A stretch of DNA of 42,332 nt from Nitrospinota bacterium (GTDB taxonomy: Bacteria > Nitrospinota > Nitrospinia > JACRGO01). The stretch lies in assembly GCA_016212295.1 (NCBI GenBank), contig JACRGO010000210.1, positions 1-42,332 of the forward strand, read 5' to 3'. The translations under genes were made by a program, and so were the position numbers. This document shows, piece after piece, positions 22,690 to 30,529 of this stretch (the first letter of the stretch is position 1; every line of letters starts with the position of its first letter). The notes beneath the pieces were generated by a model, which made no database searches, was not told where the DNA came from, and saw nothing but the letters and a program-made list of their open reading frames with translations.

Positions 22690-22870
22690 TAAATTGGTTA
22701 ATGATTAGAGCGTTTTTTTGAATTTTCCAATTTGTCTGGTGGATTTCCTTGGCTGTTTTTTGAAGATTGGATTCAGAGATTATGCCCTTCCAATAGGATT
22801 CCGTGGCTTTTTTAAGTTCCCGGTGTAAAGCGATGCGGGGGTAACCAAGATTTGTGGATTTAACGGGCAT
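22690..22870 (-). pseudogene. metE: 5' fragment of metE cut off by a MITE
   Basis: About 55 residues match the N-terminus of cobalamin-independent methionine synthase: STNLGYPRIALHRELKKATE, SYWKGIISES, KTAKEIHQTNWKIQK. MetE is normally about 750 residues and reads LGFPRIG at the start, with Gly instead of the Ala seen here. The frame passes into the terminal repeat of element A4 (FRSCLEKK are repeat-encoded) and never returns to MetE. The rest is not in this window. It lies 16 bp from the HD-GYP gene, without a clear ribosome site. Confidence 0.78.
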
Positions 22871-22886
22871 GGGTTTCGCTCAGGCA

Positions 22887-23876
22887 CTACTTAAAAAGAA
22901 GCACAAAATTCTGGAAGATTTTTTCCGAGAAATGGCCAAGCATTTGTTCTTTCATGATCTTCAACGCCTCAAATGGACTCAGGCTGGGCTTATAGGAACG
23001 CTTCGCGGTCAGGGCGTCAAAAACGTCCGCGATACAGCAGATGCGCCCATAAGTGTGAATCTCATCCCCCTTGAGCCCTAGAGGGTATCCGGTTCCATCG
23101 TCCCGTTCGTGGTGCTGCATGGCTATGACCCTGATCTCCTCATTTAACTGGCCTGTTTCCTTTAGGATTTTATAGCCTTGATAGGGGTGGGTCCGCATGT
23201 GTTTCATTTCGTCGTCGTCCAGCCTTCCCGGCTTGTTCAGGACCGACGCGTCGATATTGACTTTTCCCAAGTCATGAAGAAAAAAGCCTGCCCCCAGTTC
23301 TTCCATATTATGGCTGCCCTGCTGGTCCTTGAGCAGTACCTTTGCCAGTGATATGGACAACACCCCGACGTTCACCGAATGCGTATAAGTATAAAAATCA
23401 TGGTTTGTGATTTTCAGGAGGCAAGCGGGTGTTTCGTCTTCCGAAAGGACAAGGTTAACAATATCGTACACGGCATTCTTGACCTCTTTTATATTTTCGG
23501 CCTTGGGGCTCTCAAAAAGGTCCTTCATTATGCCCAATGAGTAGTTGTAAATTACTTCCGCCTTTTTTTCCGGGGCCATTTCCCTGCTGTTTATCGCTTC
23601 CTTGAAATCTTTTGAAACCACTTTTTCCGGCTCCCATTTCACGGGTGTGGCCTCCTTTTCTTCTCCATGGGAAATATGCTCCACCTCCTCGTTGAAGTCA
23701 TAGCCTTTCTGTGTGTCTATCATCACCTCCCCCAGCCCGCTGGCGATTATTTTTTTTATCTGGTCCTCCGATGTGATCAAAAACCGGTTCTTTAAAAAAG
23801 AATGGCTGAGCCACGAACCAGGGAGGACTGCAAACATTCCCTTTTTCAAGTTAGCAGGCTTGATGTTTTTCAGCAT
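22887..23876 (-). CDS. HD-GYP cyclic-di-GMP phosphodiesterase with DUF3391-type N-terminus
   Basis: The 329-residue product has an N-terminal region (1-75, LKKGMFAVLPGSWLSHSF) of the DUF3391 kind that precedes many HD-GYP proteins, a linker, and an HD-GYP domain (about 130-325). Catalytic motifs are intact: YTHSVNV (His166), FLHDLGK (His201-Asp202), MQHHERDDGTGYP (His255, His256, Gly263-Tyr264-Pro265) and IADVFDALT (Asp284). It should hydrolyse c-di-GMP to pGpG or GMP and thus oppose the nearby GGDEF protein. The start at 23876 has GGAGG upstream. There is no receiver domain, so control must come through the N-terminus or expression. It lies downstream of the suf operon, separated by a terminator. 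Confidence 0.93.
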   Translation of the reverse strand: MLKNIKPANLKKGMFAVLPGSWLSHSFLKNRFLITSEDQIKKIIASGLGEVMIDTQKGYDFNEEVEHISHGEEKEATPVKWEPEKVVSKDFKEAINSREMAPEKKAEVIYNYSLGIMKDLFESPKAENIKEVKNAVYDIVNLVLSEDETPACLLKITNHDFYTYTHSVNVGVLSISLAKVLLKDQQGSHNMEELGAGFFLHDLGKVNIDASVLNKPGRLDDDEMKHMRTHPYQGYKILKETGQLNEEIRVIAMQHHERDDGTGYPLGLKGDEIHTYGRICCIADVFDALTAKRSYKPSLSPFEALKIMKEQMLGHFSEKIFQNFVLLFK

Positions 23877-23936
23877 TACTTTCCTCCAAAAAAGAGATTG
23901 TTTATAAACGTAGAGGCGCAGAGGCCGCGGAGAATT

Positions 23937-23974
23937 AAAAAAGACGAAACAGACTATTCCATTGTGGTTTCGCC
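23937..23974 (-). terminator. Intrinsic terminator of the suf operon
   Basis: On the minus strand GGCGAAAC (inside the sufU 3' end) pairs with GTTTCGTC, followed by six T. The stem overlaps the sufU stop codon. Confidence 0.6.
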
Positions 23975-24406
23975 TGTTTTGTCAATCGCGCAAATCAGCG
24001 TATGCCATGCCAGCGTGGCGCACTTGATGCGCGATGGGAATTCTCGCACCCCATGGAATATGGTCAGTTTCCCCAAATTATGCAGGCCCGCCTGAGGTTC
24101 CATTTCGCCCATGACCATCTTGTGGAACTCGTCGAAAATGACCCGCGCGGCGTCCACGGTTTTTCCCTTGAGGTGGACAGTCATCATGGAGGCGCTGGCC
24201 TTTGAAATGGCGCATCCTGATCCGGTGAAGGCGGCGTCTTCTATCGTTCCCGCCTCGTTTATCCTCATATGCACGCGTATCTTGTCTCCGCACAAGGGAT
24301 TATAGCCGTCGCACGAGTGCGAAAAACCGGTTATTTCGTGGAAATTGCGCGGGTTCTTGTTGTGGTCCAATATCACCTGCTGGTAGAGTTCGCTTTGATA
24401 GCTCAT
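23954..24406 (-). CDS. sufU: SufU-type Fe-S scaffold or sulfur-transfer protein
   Basis: 150-residue IscU-fold protein. The three conserved cysteines are present: Cys39 with Asp41 in NPLCGD, Cys65 in GSGCAIS and Cys129 in KCATLAWH. The stretch between the second and third cysteine carries the extra 18-20 residues (MVMGEMEPQAG) that distinguish SufU from IscU. In Bacillus SufU is a zinc protein that accepts sulfur from SufS; the same role is expected here since no sufE is present. The ATG overlaps the sufS stop by one base (TGATG), indicating translational coupling. It is the last gene of the operon and its 3' end forms part of the terminator. Confidence 0.93.
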   Translation of the reverse strand: MSYQSELYQQVILDHNKNPRNFHEITGFSHSCDGYNPLCGDKIRVHMRINEAGTIEDAAFTGSGCAISKASASMMTVHLKGKTVDAARVIFDEFHKMVMGEMEPQAGLHNLGKLTIFHGVREFPSRIKCATLAWHTLICAIDKTGETTME

Positions 24407-25632
24407 CAGCCGAACACCTTGATAATTTTCCTCAAGCTCTCCGCCAGCATGTCCAGTTCCTCCGGCCGGTTGTAGAAGGAGAGTGATACCCTCGTGGTGG
24501 CGGGAACGTTGAAGCGCTGCATCAACGGCTGGGCGCAGTGGTGGCCGCCGCGCGCGGCTATATTGTCCTGGTCCAGCAAGGTAACCACGTCGTGCGGATG
24601 GACCGCATCCAGCCAGAAGGAAATGATGGCCGCCTTGCGCGGGGCCGCGCCGATTATCCGCAGGCCGTCAATCTTGCTTAATGCCCTAGTCCCGTATTCA
24701 AGGAGCGACGTTTCATACTCGAAAATCTTTTCCATCCCGGCGCCGGAAAGGTAGTCCACCGCGGCGCCAAGCCCTATAACCTGCGATATCGGCGGCGTGC
24801 CTGCCTCGAACCTGGCTGGCGGCTTGGCGAACGTCGTGCGCTCCATTGTAACCGTGTTGATCATGTCGCCGCCCGTGACGTATGGCGGCATGGCGTCCAG
24901 AATATCATACTTGCCGTAAAGAACGCCCACGCCGGAAGGACCGTACATCTTGTGCCCGGAAAACGCCAGGAAATCACAGTCGATATCCATAACGTCCATC
25001 TTTTTGTGCGGGACGCCCTGCGCGCCGTCAATCAGCACCATTGCGCCCACGGCATGGGCTTTCCTTGTGATTTCCTTGACGGGATTAATAGTTCCCAGCA
25101 CGTTGGAGGAGTGAGTAACCGCCACGAGTTTTGTTCGCGGCCCTAACAGTTTTTCAAACTCCTCCATTACAAGCTCGCCGCTGTCTGTTATCGGGACCAC
25201 TTTCAGCGCGCATCCCTTTTCCAGGCATAACGTCTGCCACGGCACGATGTTGGAGTGGTGCTCCATGTTGGATATGATGATTTCGTCCCCAGGGCCGATG
25301 AACTTTTTGCCGAAGCTTTGCGCCACGAGGTTTATGGACTGCGTTGCGCCGCTGGTGAAGATTATCTCGCGCCTGTCCCTGGCGCCAATGAAAGCCGCCA
25401 CCTTGCCGCGCGCGTCCTCGAACATCTCCGTGGCCTCTTCGCCTATGCGGTATGAGCCTCGCCGCACCGTGGCATACTGCCCGCTTTCAAAATCCCGTAT
25501 CCGCTCGATGACCGCCAGCGGTTTTTGGGTGGTGGCGGCGTTATCCAGATATATCAGCGGCTTGCCGTTTATCCTGGCCGAGAGCATCGGGAAATCCGCG
25601 CGTATTTTTTCAATTTCAGCCGGGGACATCAT
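24406..25632 (-). CDS. sufS: SufS cysteine desulfurase
   Basis: 408-residue class II cysteine desulfurase, a PLP enzyme that takes sulfur from cysteine to form alanine and a persulfide. The PLP lysine is Lys228 in AFSGHKMYGP; the catalytic cysteine is Cys366 in RGGHHCAQPL, the short-loop form typical of SufS. EHHSN (124-128) and IDGAQGVPH (201-209) are also conserved. It acts with SufU, encoded with a one-base overlap. A word-repeat palindrome (25655-25740) separates it from sufD. The start MMSPAEIEKIR has no strong ribosome site; the second Met is equally possible. Confidence 0.95.
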   Translation of the reverse strand: MMSPAEIEKIRADFPMLSARINGKPLIYLDNAATTQKPLAVIERIRDFESGQYATVRRGSYRIGEEATEMFEDARGKVAAFIGARDRREIIFTSGATQSINLVAQSFGKKFIGPGDEIIISNMEHHSNIVPWQTLCLEKGCALKVVPITDSGELVMEEFEKLLGPRTKLVAVTHSSNVLGTINPVKEITRKAHAVGAMVLIDGAQGVPHKKMDVMDIDCDFLAFSGHKMYGPSGVGVLYGKYDILDAMPPYVTGGDMINTVTMERTTFAKPPARFEAGTPPISQVIGLGAAVDYLSGAGMEKIFEYETSLLEYGTRALSKIDGLRIIGAAPRKAAIISFWLDAVHPHDVVTLLDQDNIAARGGHHCAQPLMQRFNVPATTRVSLSFYNRPEELDMLAESLRKIIKVFG

Positions 25633-25654
25633 ATTACAAACCTATCAAAAAATA

Positions 25655-25740
25655 TTTCAGATTTCAGATTTGAGATTGGAAGAATATTAAAAAAAACGCA
25701 CCAAAAATCTGAAATCTGAAATCGTAAATCTAAGATTGAT
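25655..25740. repeat. Family K word-repeat inverted element
   Basis: TTCAGATTTCAGATTTGAGA at the left pairs with AATCTGAAATCTGAAATCG at the right around an A-rich centre. It lies between sufD and sufS and would form a hairpin in the operon mRNA. Confidence 0.75.
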
Positions 25741-25760
25741 TTCATTATGAATGCGTGAAT

Positions 25761-27065
25761 TTACTCCAGCTTCCTCAAAAGTATCCTGTCCGCCTCCTGG
25801 GCGGCAGGCGCGAAGGGGATTTCGTTTATGACGCTTTTCGCGAATCCAGAGGTTAGCAGAGCCCTCGCCTGCGCGTCTGAAAGCCCGCGGCTTCTCATGT
25901 AAAAAACCTGATTTTCATCAACGCGACCCACGGTCGCTCCGTGCTTGCATTTCACGTCGTCGGCGTGGATCATCAGTATCGGCTTCATATCAGCCCTGGC
26001 CGTTCCGGACAGCATCAGATTGTTTATCAACTGTTCGGATACTGTCAATTGCGCCCCTGGACGCACAACCGCGGCTGTATCCACGCTGGCAACGGACGCG
26101 CCGCGGAGGATGTTCCTGAAAAGCTGATAGCTGGAGCAGCCGGGCGCTTCGTGATACGCGCGGAAATAACTGTGGGCCTGCTCCGTCCCTTCCAACACGG
26201 CAAGGCCGCGCAAAGTGAGTTCCGCTCCCTCGCCGACAAGTCGAACCTCGCAGTTATGGCGCTCCACTTTTCCGCCTGACGAGGCGCCCACCCCCTTGAA
26301 CCGGCTATCCTTGGCCATCCGTATCCGCGTTTTGGAAAAGTGGAACCCGCCCGCGCCGCCGGATTGCACTCTCGACCATTGCGCGCTTGCCCCTTCCTTC
26401 ATGTTGACCTCTGTTACGGCGTTAAAAAAATGGCCGCCGGGGTTGCCAGCCAACTTTTCCACCACCTGTGCCCCGGAACCGCTCCCGATATTAACGATGA
26501 CGCGCGGCGATGTGAACGTGTTTTTCCCGGCGATGCCGGTGGAAAGGTGTAAAATCTGAATCGGCGTTTCCAGTTTAGTCCCGTCCCTTATTTCCACGGA
26601 AACGCCACCGGAAAGGAACAGGGAGTTGATACAGGCGAATATGTCATTTTCCTTTTTAACGCCGTCCATCAATGCCGCAATGTCCGGCCCTTTTTCCAAG
26701 GGCGCAACCGTTATCAGGCCGGTGAGGGAAACGACGTTTGATAGTTTTTCATCGAACTTTCCGTCTACCAGCACAATGTACGATTGTTCGCAACCGGGAT
26801 AAACGTGCTTTTTCACTTGACCCTCGTCAGGCGCTTTTTCCGGGCCGTATTGGAATTCAAACTGGATTGTAAAAAGCTCGCGAAGGCTCACGAAGGTGAA
26901 CATTTCGTGCTTTTTCCCCGGCAGGCCAAGCTCCGCTAACCGCTTTGCAGCGGCCTCATTCACTGGACGCAGCAGTGGATTCGACTCGAACCTGCCGTAC
27001 AGTTCGAGAAGCCGCGATTCCCAGGCTTGCGTGATCTCCTTCAAAGTCATCCCCATCGGGAGCAT
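25761..27065 (-). CDS. sufD: SufD subunit of the SufBCD Fe-S assembly complex
   Basis: 434-residue SufB/SufD family protein that pairs with SufB and the SufC ATPase in cluster assembly. The family core is a right-handed beta-helix, recognisable in the region 160-400 (VNIGSGSGAQVVEKLAG, AHSYFRAYHEAPGCSSYQ, VDTAAVVRPGAQLTVSEQL). The conserved end is KHGATVGRVDENQVFYMRSRG, containing the invariant Lys-His-Gly. The length fits. Three in-frame ATG codons at the start (27065, 27056, 27050) are all possible; AGGA at 9 bp favours 27056. It lies 14 bp from sufC. Confidence 0.93.
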   Translation of the reverse strand: MLPMGMTLKEITQAWESRLLELYGRFESNPLLRPVNEAAAKRLAELGLPGKKHEMFTFVSLRELFTIQFEFQYGPEKAPDEGQVKKHVYPGCEQSYIVLVDGKFDEKLSNVVSLTGLITVAPLEKGPDIAALMDGVKKENDIFACINSLFLSGGVSVEIRDGTKLETPIQILHLSTGIAGKNTFTSPRVIVNIGSGSGAQVVEKLAGNPGGHFFNAVTEVNMKEGASAQWSRVQSGGAGGFHFSKTRIRMAKDSRFKGVGASSGGKVERHNCEVRLVGEGAELTLRGLAVLEGTEQAHSYFRAYHEAPGCSSYQLFRNILRGASVASVDTAAVVRPGAQLTVSEQLINNLMLSGTARADMKPILMIHADDVKCKHGATVGRVDENQVFYMRSRGLSDAQARALLTSGFAKSVINEIPFAPAAQEADRILLRKLE

Positions 27066-27079
27066 TCCTGAATTGACAT

Positions 27080-27820
27080 TTAATGTATGTAGCGGTCGTA
27101 ACCGGTTTCTTCAAGTTCGCGCGCCAGGTCGTGGCCGCCTGAGCGCACGATTTTCCCGTGTATCATCACATGCACGCTCCGGGGCTTTATGTACTGCAAA
27201 AGGCGTGGATAATGTGTAATGGCAAGCAGGGCGTTGTTGCCGTCAGCCAGCTTGTTCACCCCTTCAGCCACGATCTTCAGCGCGTCTATGTCCAGCCCGG
27301 AGTCTATTTCGTCAAGCACGGCAAGCCGGGGTTCCAGTATCGCCATCTGTAGGATTTCGTTTTTCTTTTTCTCTCCGCCGGAAAAACCTTCGTTCACCGA
27401 GCGCTCGCGGAATTTTGATTCAATCCCCAGCAGGGACATCTTGGCGTTTAGTATCTCCTCGAAATCCAGCGCATCCACCAGTTCCTTCCCCTCGCGCTTG
27501 AGCTTTGCGTTATATGCCATGCGCATGAACTCCGCGTTGTTAACGCCAGGTATCTCCACCGGGTATTGATAGGCAAGGAAAATGCCCTCCAGCGCGCGCT
27601 CTTCCGGCGGCATCTCCAGAAGGTTCCTGCCGTTGTACGCTACAGAGCCTGAGATCACTTTGTAGTCCGGGTGGCCTATCAGAATTTTGGAAAGGGTGCT
27701 TTTACCGTGGCCGTTCGGCCCCATGATGGAGTGGATTTCTCCCTTGTTCACCGTGAGCGAGATTCCCTTTAGTATTTCCATGCCGTCAAGTCCGGCTACC
27801 AGATTTTTTATTTCGAGCAT
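27080..27820 (-). CDS. sufC: SufC ABC-type ATPase of Fe-S assembly
   Basis: 246-residue soluble ABC ATPase. Walker A is GPNGHGKST (34-42), the His being typical of SufC; the signature is FSGGEKKKNE, which is diagnostic of SufC, and Walker B is LAVLDEIDSGLD followed by ITHYPRLL. It drives conformational change in SufBCD. I chose ATG 27820 (MLEIKNLV), which has AAAGGGAGGACC just upstream, over an open frame that extends to 27868 through a repeat. The 140-bp gap to sufB holds repeat E1. Confidence 0.95.
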   Translation of the reverse strand: MLEIKNLVAGLDGMEILKGISLTVNKGEIHSIMGPNGHGKSTLSKILIGHPDYKVISGSVAYNGRNLLEMPPEERALEGIFLAYQYPVEIPGVNNAEFMRMAYNAKLKREGKELVDALDFEEILNAKMSLLGIESKFRERSVNEGFSGGEKKKNEILQMAILEPRLAVLDEIDSGLDIDALKIVAEGVNKLADGNNALLAITHYPRLLQYIKPRSVHVMIHGKIVRSGGHDLARELEETGYDRYIH

Positions 27821-27851
27821 TGGTCCTCCCTTTACAAATTCATAATACAAT

Positions 27852-27916
27852 GTCTCACACAAAGCCACTAAGCCACTAAGATTTTTTCTTTGTGATCTTT
27901 GTGTCTTTGTGTGAGG
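27852..27916. repeat. Family E hairpin repeat, copy E1
   Basis: 65-bp unit: CTCACACAAAGCCACTAAG pairs with CTTTGTGTCTTTGTGTGAGG around GATTTTTTCTTTGTGATC. Nearly the same unit is at 35439-35503. It lies in the sufB-sufC gap, so it would be transcribed inside the operon. Confidence 0.8.
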
Positions 27917-27961
27917 TTATCTCTTAAATGGATTCAGGTTGAGGCCAAGGGCCGCGCCATG

Positions 27962-29407
27962 TTATCCCACGCTTTTCTCAAGTTTCAGCGCAAGAAGTTT
28001 TTGAGCCTCAACCGCGAATTCCAGCGGCAATTGCTTGAATACGTCCTTGCAAAATCCGTTTAGTATCGTCCGTATCGCCTCTTCGCGCGAAATCCCGCGC
28101 TGCTGAAAGTACAAAAGCTGTTCCTCGCTTATTTTCGACGTGGAGGCCTCGTGCTCCAGTTGCGCCGAGCTGTTGTCGGCCTCGATGTAAGGGAAGGTGT
28201 GGGCGCTGCATTTGTCACCCACCAGCATGCTGTCGCACTGGGTGTAATTCCGCGCGTTTTCCGCCACGCCGGCCACGCGGACAAGTCCACGGTAGCTGTT
28301 GCTCGCGTGGTCCGCCGCTATGCCCTTGGATATGATGACGGATTTAGTGTTTTTCCCTATGTGTATCATCTTCGAGCCGGTGTCCGCCTGCTGATAGCCG
28401 TTGGTGAGCGCCACGGAATAGAACTCGCCTGACGAATTATCGCCGATAAGCACGCAACCCGGATATTTCCAGGTGATGGCTGAGCCGGTTTCTATCTGCG
28501 TCCAGGAAATTTTTGAATTCCTGCCGAGGCATTTCCCGCGCTTCACGACGAAATTGAAAATGCCGCCCTTGCCGGTTTCAGGGTCTCCGGCGTACCAGTT
28601 CTGCACTGTGCTGTATTTTATTTCCGCGTTGTCCAGCGCCACCAGTTCCACGATGGCGGCGTGGAGTTGGTTGGTGTCGAACTGCGGGGCGGTGCACCCC
28701 TCGATGTAGGAAACATGGCTGTTGCAGTCCGCGATTATGAGAGTGCGCTCGAACTGTCCGGTCTCCTCGGTGTTTATGCGGAAGTAGGTGGAAAGCTCCA
28801 TCGGGCATTTGGTGTCCGGCGGTATGTACACAAACGAGCCGTCAGAGAAGACCGCGCTGTTGAGCGCGGCGAAAAAATTGTCCGTGTACGGAACCACGGA
28901 GCCCAGGTATTTTCGCACCAGATCAGGATGTTCCTTTATCGCCTCGGAGATGGAGCAGAAGATGATCCCATGTTCCTTAAGCTTTTTCTGGTGCGTTGTG
29001 GCCACGCTCACGCTGTCGAATACAGCGTCAACCGCCACGTTGGAAAGCCGTTTTTGTTCCGAGAGCGATATGCCAAGCTTTTCAAACGTGCGCAGTATTT
29101 CAGGCGGGACTTCCTCCAGGCTTTCCAGTTTTTTTTTGGGTTTTGGAGCGGAATAGTACGAAACCGCCTGATAATCGATCGGGCCGTACTTCAGGTTCGA
29201 CCAGTGCGGCTCCGCCATTTTCGTCCATTGCCGGTAGGCGTTCACGCGAAAATCCAGCATGAAGTCCGGATCATTCCGCTTGGCGGAAATAGCCCGCACC
29301 ACGTCTTCGTTTATCCCCTTCGGGAGCACGTCGGATTCAATCGGAGTAACAAATCCGTACTTGTATTCTTCCCGTTTGTAAGCGTGTGGAATCTCCTCGT
29401 TTTTCAT
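27962..29407 (-). CDS. sufB: SufB scaffold subunit of the SufBCD complex
   Basis: 481-residue SufB. It shows the family's opening [28 protein letters not shown]-like WRLKAYR region ([13 protein letters not shown]), the beta-helix core with [18 protein letters not shown] and the conserved [29 protein letters not shown] segment, whose Cys is required for cluster assembly. SufB accepts sulfur and builds the cluster with SufC and SufD. I chose ATG 29407 ([10 protein letters not shown]) as family starts lie here; in-frame Mets further up (to 29488) add residues without family resemblance. TATAAT occurs 6 bp before this ATG, so the transcript may be nearly leaderless. First gene of the operon, divergent from the gene at 29540. 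Confidence 0.93.
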   Translation of the reverse strand: MKNEEIPHAYKREEYKYGFVTPIESDVLPKGINEDVVRAISAKRNDPDFMLDFRVNAYRQWTKMAEPHWSNLKYGPIDYQAVSYYSAPKPKKKLESLEEVPPEILRTFEKLGISLSEQKRLSNVAVDAVFDSVSVATTHQKKLKEHGIIFCSISEAIKEHPDLVRKYLGSVVPYTDNFFAALNSAVFSDGSFVYIPPDTKCPMELSTYFRINTEETGQFERTLIIADCNSHVSYIEGCTAPQFDTNQLHAAIVELVALDNAEIKYSTVQNWYAGDPETGKGGIFNFVVKRGKCLGRNSKISWTQIETGSAITWKYPGCVLIGDNSSGEFYSVALTNGYQQADTGSKMIHIGKNTKSVIISKGIAADHASNSYRGLVRVAGVAENARNYTQCDSMLVGDKCSAHTFPYIEADNSSAQLEHEASTSKISEEQLLYFQQRGISREEAIRTILNGFCKDVFKQLPLEFAVEAQKLLALKLEKSVG

Positions 29408-29467
29408 ATTTGTATTATACAAAGGATAGCGGGGCATTGATACAGTTTTTTCCATTGTAAAATCGTT

Positions 29468-29496
29468 TTGATACCAAAAGGCATCCAATATAGTAT
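29468..29496 (+). promoter_or_regulatory. Candidate promoter for the small exported protein
   Basis: TTGATA (29468-29473) lies 17 bp before TAGTAT (29491-29496). This is a fair match, between divergent genes and 44 bp before the ATG at 29540. Confidence 0.4.
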
Positions 29497-29539
29497 AGCG
29501 AAATTTCTTTTTTTCAAGTCATTTTGAGGAGGCTTCGCC

Positions 29540-29899
29540 ATGAAAAAAATATTAGGGACGGCGCTTGGAATTCTTGCCATGCTGTCAATCTGCTCTACAG
29601 CGGCGGCCAACAAGGTCTTTAAAGGCTACCTGACAGGAAAGGATTGCGCCTCTCATTCCATGCTCTGCCCCTTGGACCATAAAGACAAGGGAATGGAGAC
29701 GGTGGTTTTGTTATCGGAGGATGGAAAATCAGTTTACCTACTTAAAGGAGTGGACAACAAAAACCTCCAGATGCACTACAACCATATCGTTCAGGTGGAA
29801 GGAAAACTCACCGGAGATGTTATTGATGTGGAAAAAATCTCACACATGGGCATTGGAACGGACGGTAAGGTAATTGGCGGCGGGGGTACTGGACAATGA
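29540..29899 (+). CDS. Small exported protein with a CxxHxMxC motif
   Basis: 119 residues with a signal peptide (hydrophobic 5-22, cleavage near STAAA-NK). The mature part has one notable motif, GKDCASHSMLCPLDHK (about 34-49), with two Cys, two His and a Met that could bind a metal or form a disulfide. A beta-rich stretch resembling an OB-type fold follows (VVLLSEDGKSVYLLKGVDNK; HIVQVEGKLTGDVIDVEKI) and a glycine-rich end. Function not recognised. The ATG is well supported by GAGGAGG upstream. The gene reads away from the suf operon, and a 35-residue membrane peptide follows 66 bp later, probably on the same transcript. Confidence 0.75.
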   Translation: MKKILGTALGILAMLSICSTAAANKVFKGYLTGKDCASHSMLCPLDHKDKGMETVVLLSEDGKSVYLLKGVDNKNLQMHYNHIVQVEGKLTGDVIDVEKISHMGIGTDGKVIGGGGTGQ

Positions 29900-29965
29900 C
29901 GCAACCCCGGCGTCCAAGTTGCAAAAGGTCTTTCTGGAGCGGTTTTCCTGAAAGGAGAAATTATC

Positions 29966-30073
29966 ATGCTATACTACACATCAAACAATTGGAGCGATTT
30001 GGAAATTTCCTTGTTAATTATAGGTTTGTTTATCGCCTTTTTCATGATGCCGCTAGCCCTTTATGCCTTATAA
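29966..30073 (+). CDS. 35-residue single-span membrane peptide
   Basis: A short frame, MLYYTSNNWSDLEIS then a hydrophobic stretch of about 19 residues (LLIIGLFIAFFMMPLALYAL), ending TAA at 30073. It has an excellent ribosome site, AAAGGAGAAA (29951-29960), 5 bp from the ATG, and is followed by a terminator at 30115-30160, so translation is credible. The layout (short polar start, one membrane span, no tail) is that of small regulatory or accessory membrane proteins. It probably shares a transcript with the exported protein at 29540. Function unknown. Confidence 0.6.
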   Translation: MLYYTSNNWSDLEISLLIIGLFIAFFMMPLALYAL

Positions 30074-30114
30074 GCCGGCGGCAAAAAAAGGGAATTCCCA
30101 CGGCACAATTCCGA

Positions 30115-30160
30115 GCGCGGCGAGGCGGCCCTAGGGTTGCTTCGCCGCGTTTGTTTTTTT
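30115..30160 (+). terminator. Intrinsic terminator after the small membrane peptide
   Basis: CGCGGCGA (30116-30123) pairs with TCGCCGCG (30142-30149), followed by TTTGTTTTTTT. The loop is 18 bases and includes a smaller palindrome, GGCCCTAGGG. Confidence 0.65.
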
Positions 30161-30177
30161 ATAAAATGTACGAATTA

Positions 30178-30290
30178 ACCATGACGCGGCTTCGCCACAA
30201 CCAAAATCCGAATACCAAAATCCGAATACCGAATATCGAAATACGAAACAAATCCGAATAACAAAACTCCAATATTCCAAACCACGGGGC
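30178..30290. repeat. Word-repeat element with family D-like head
   Basis: Opens GACGCGGCTTCGCCACAACC, like the D heads, then repeats CAAAATCCGAATAC words and CGAAATACGAAAC. It is followed by CCAAACCACGGGGCC. The same words occur at 21273-21300. Non-coding. Confidence 0.5.
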
Positions 30291-30305
30291 CTGGGTTTTG
30301 AAATT

Positions 30306-30470
30306 TTAATTGATGTAGAACATGGCCGGGAGAAAGAATAGGAGGAGATTCCGGTTCAGGCTGGAAGAACGGTCCAACGCCTCCTTGATATCTTCTTCCT
30401 TATTGTCATCACCGAGGTCAATTAATAATGTTGCCGCTGCTTCCTGCGCTTCGTCAGACATGGCCGCCAT
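30306..30470 (-). CDS. Doubtful small frame
   Basis: 54 codons, MAAMSDEAQEAAATLLIDLG onward, with an acidic amphipathic first half and a hydrophobic end (NLLLFFLPAMFYIN). It ends 40 bp after a word-repeat element and begins 60 bp from the methyltransferase stop. No ribosome site is visible. It may be a real tail-anchored peptide, a gene remnant, or chance. Confidence 0.25.
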   Translation of the reverse strand: MAAMSDEAQEAAATLLIDLGDDNKEEDIKEALDRSSSLNRNLLLFFLPAMFYIN

Positions 30471-30529
30471 TCAAGCGTGGAGGATTAAAAGGACGCTGTT
30501 CACCATGTTTACATAGATAAAATTGTTTT

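Noticed and set aside
28661-29440. 259-codon plus-strand frame opposite sufB
   Set aside because: Antisense shadow of a conserved Fe-S assembly gene; no ribosome site and no recognisable sequence.
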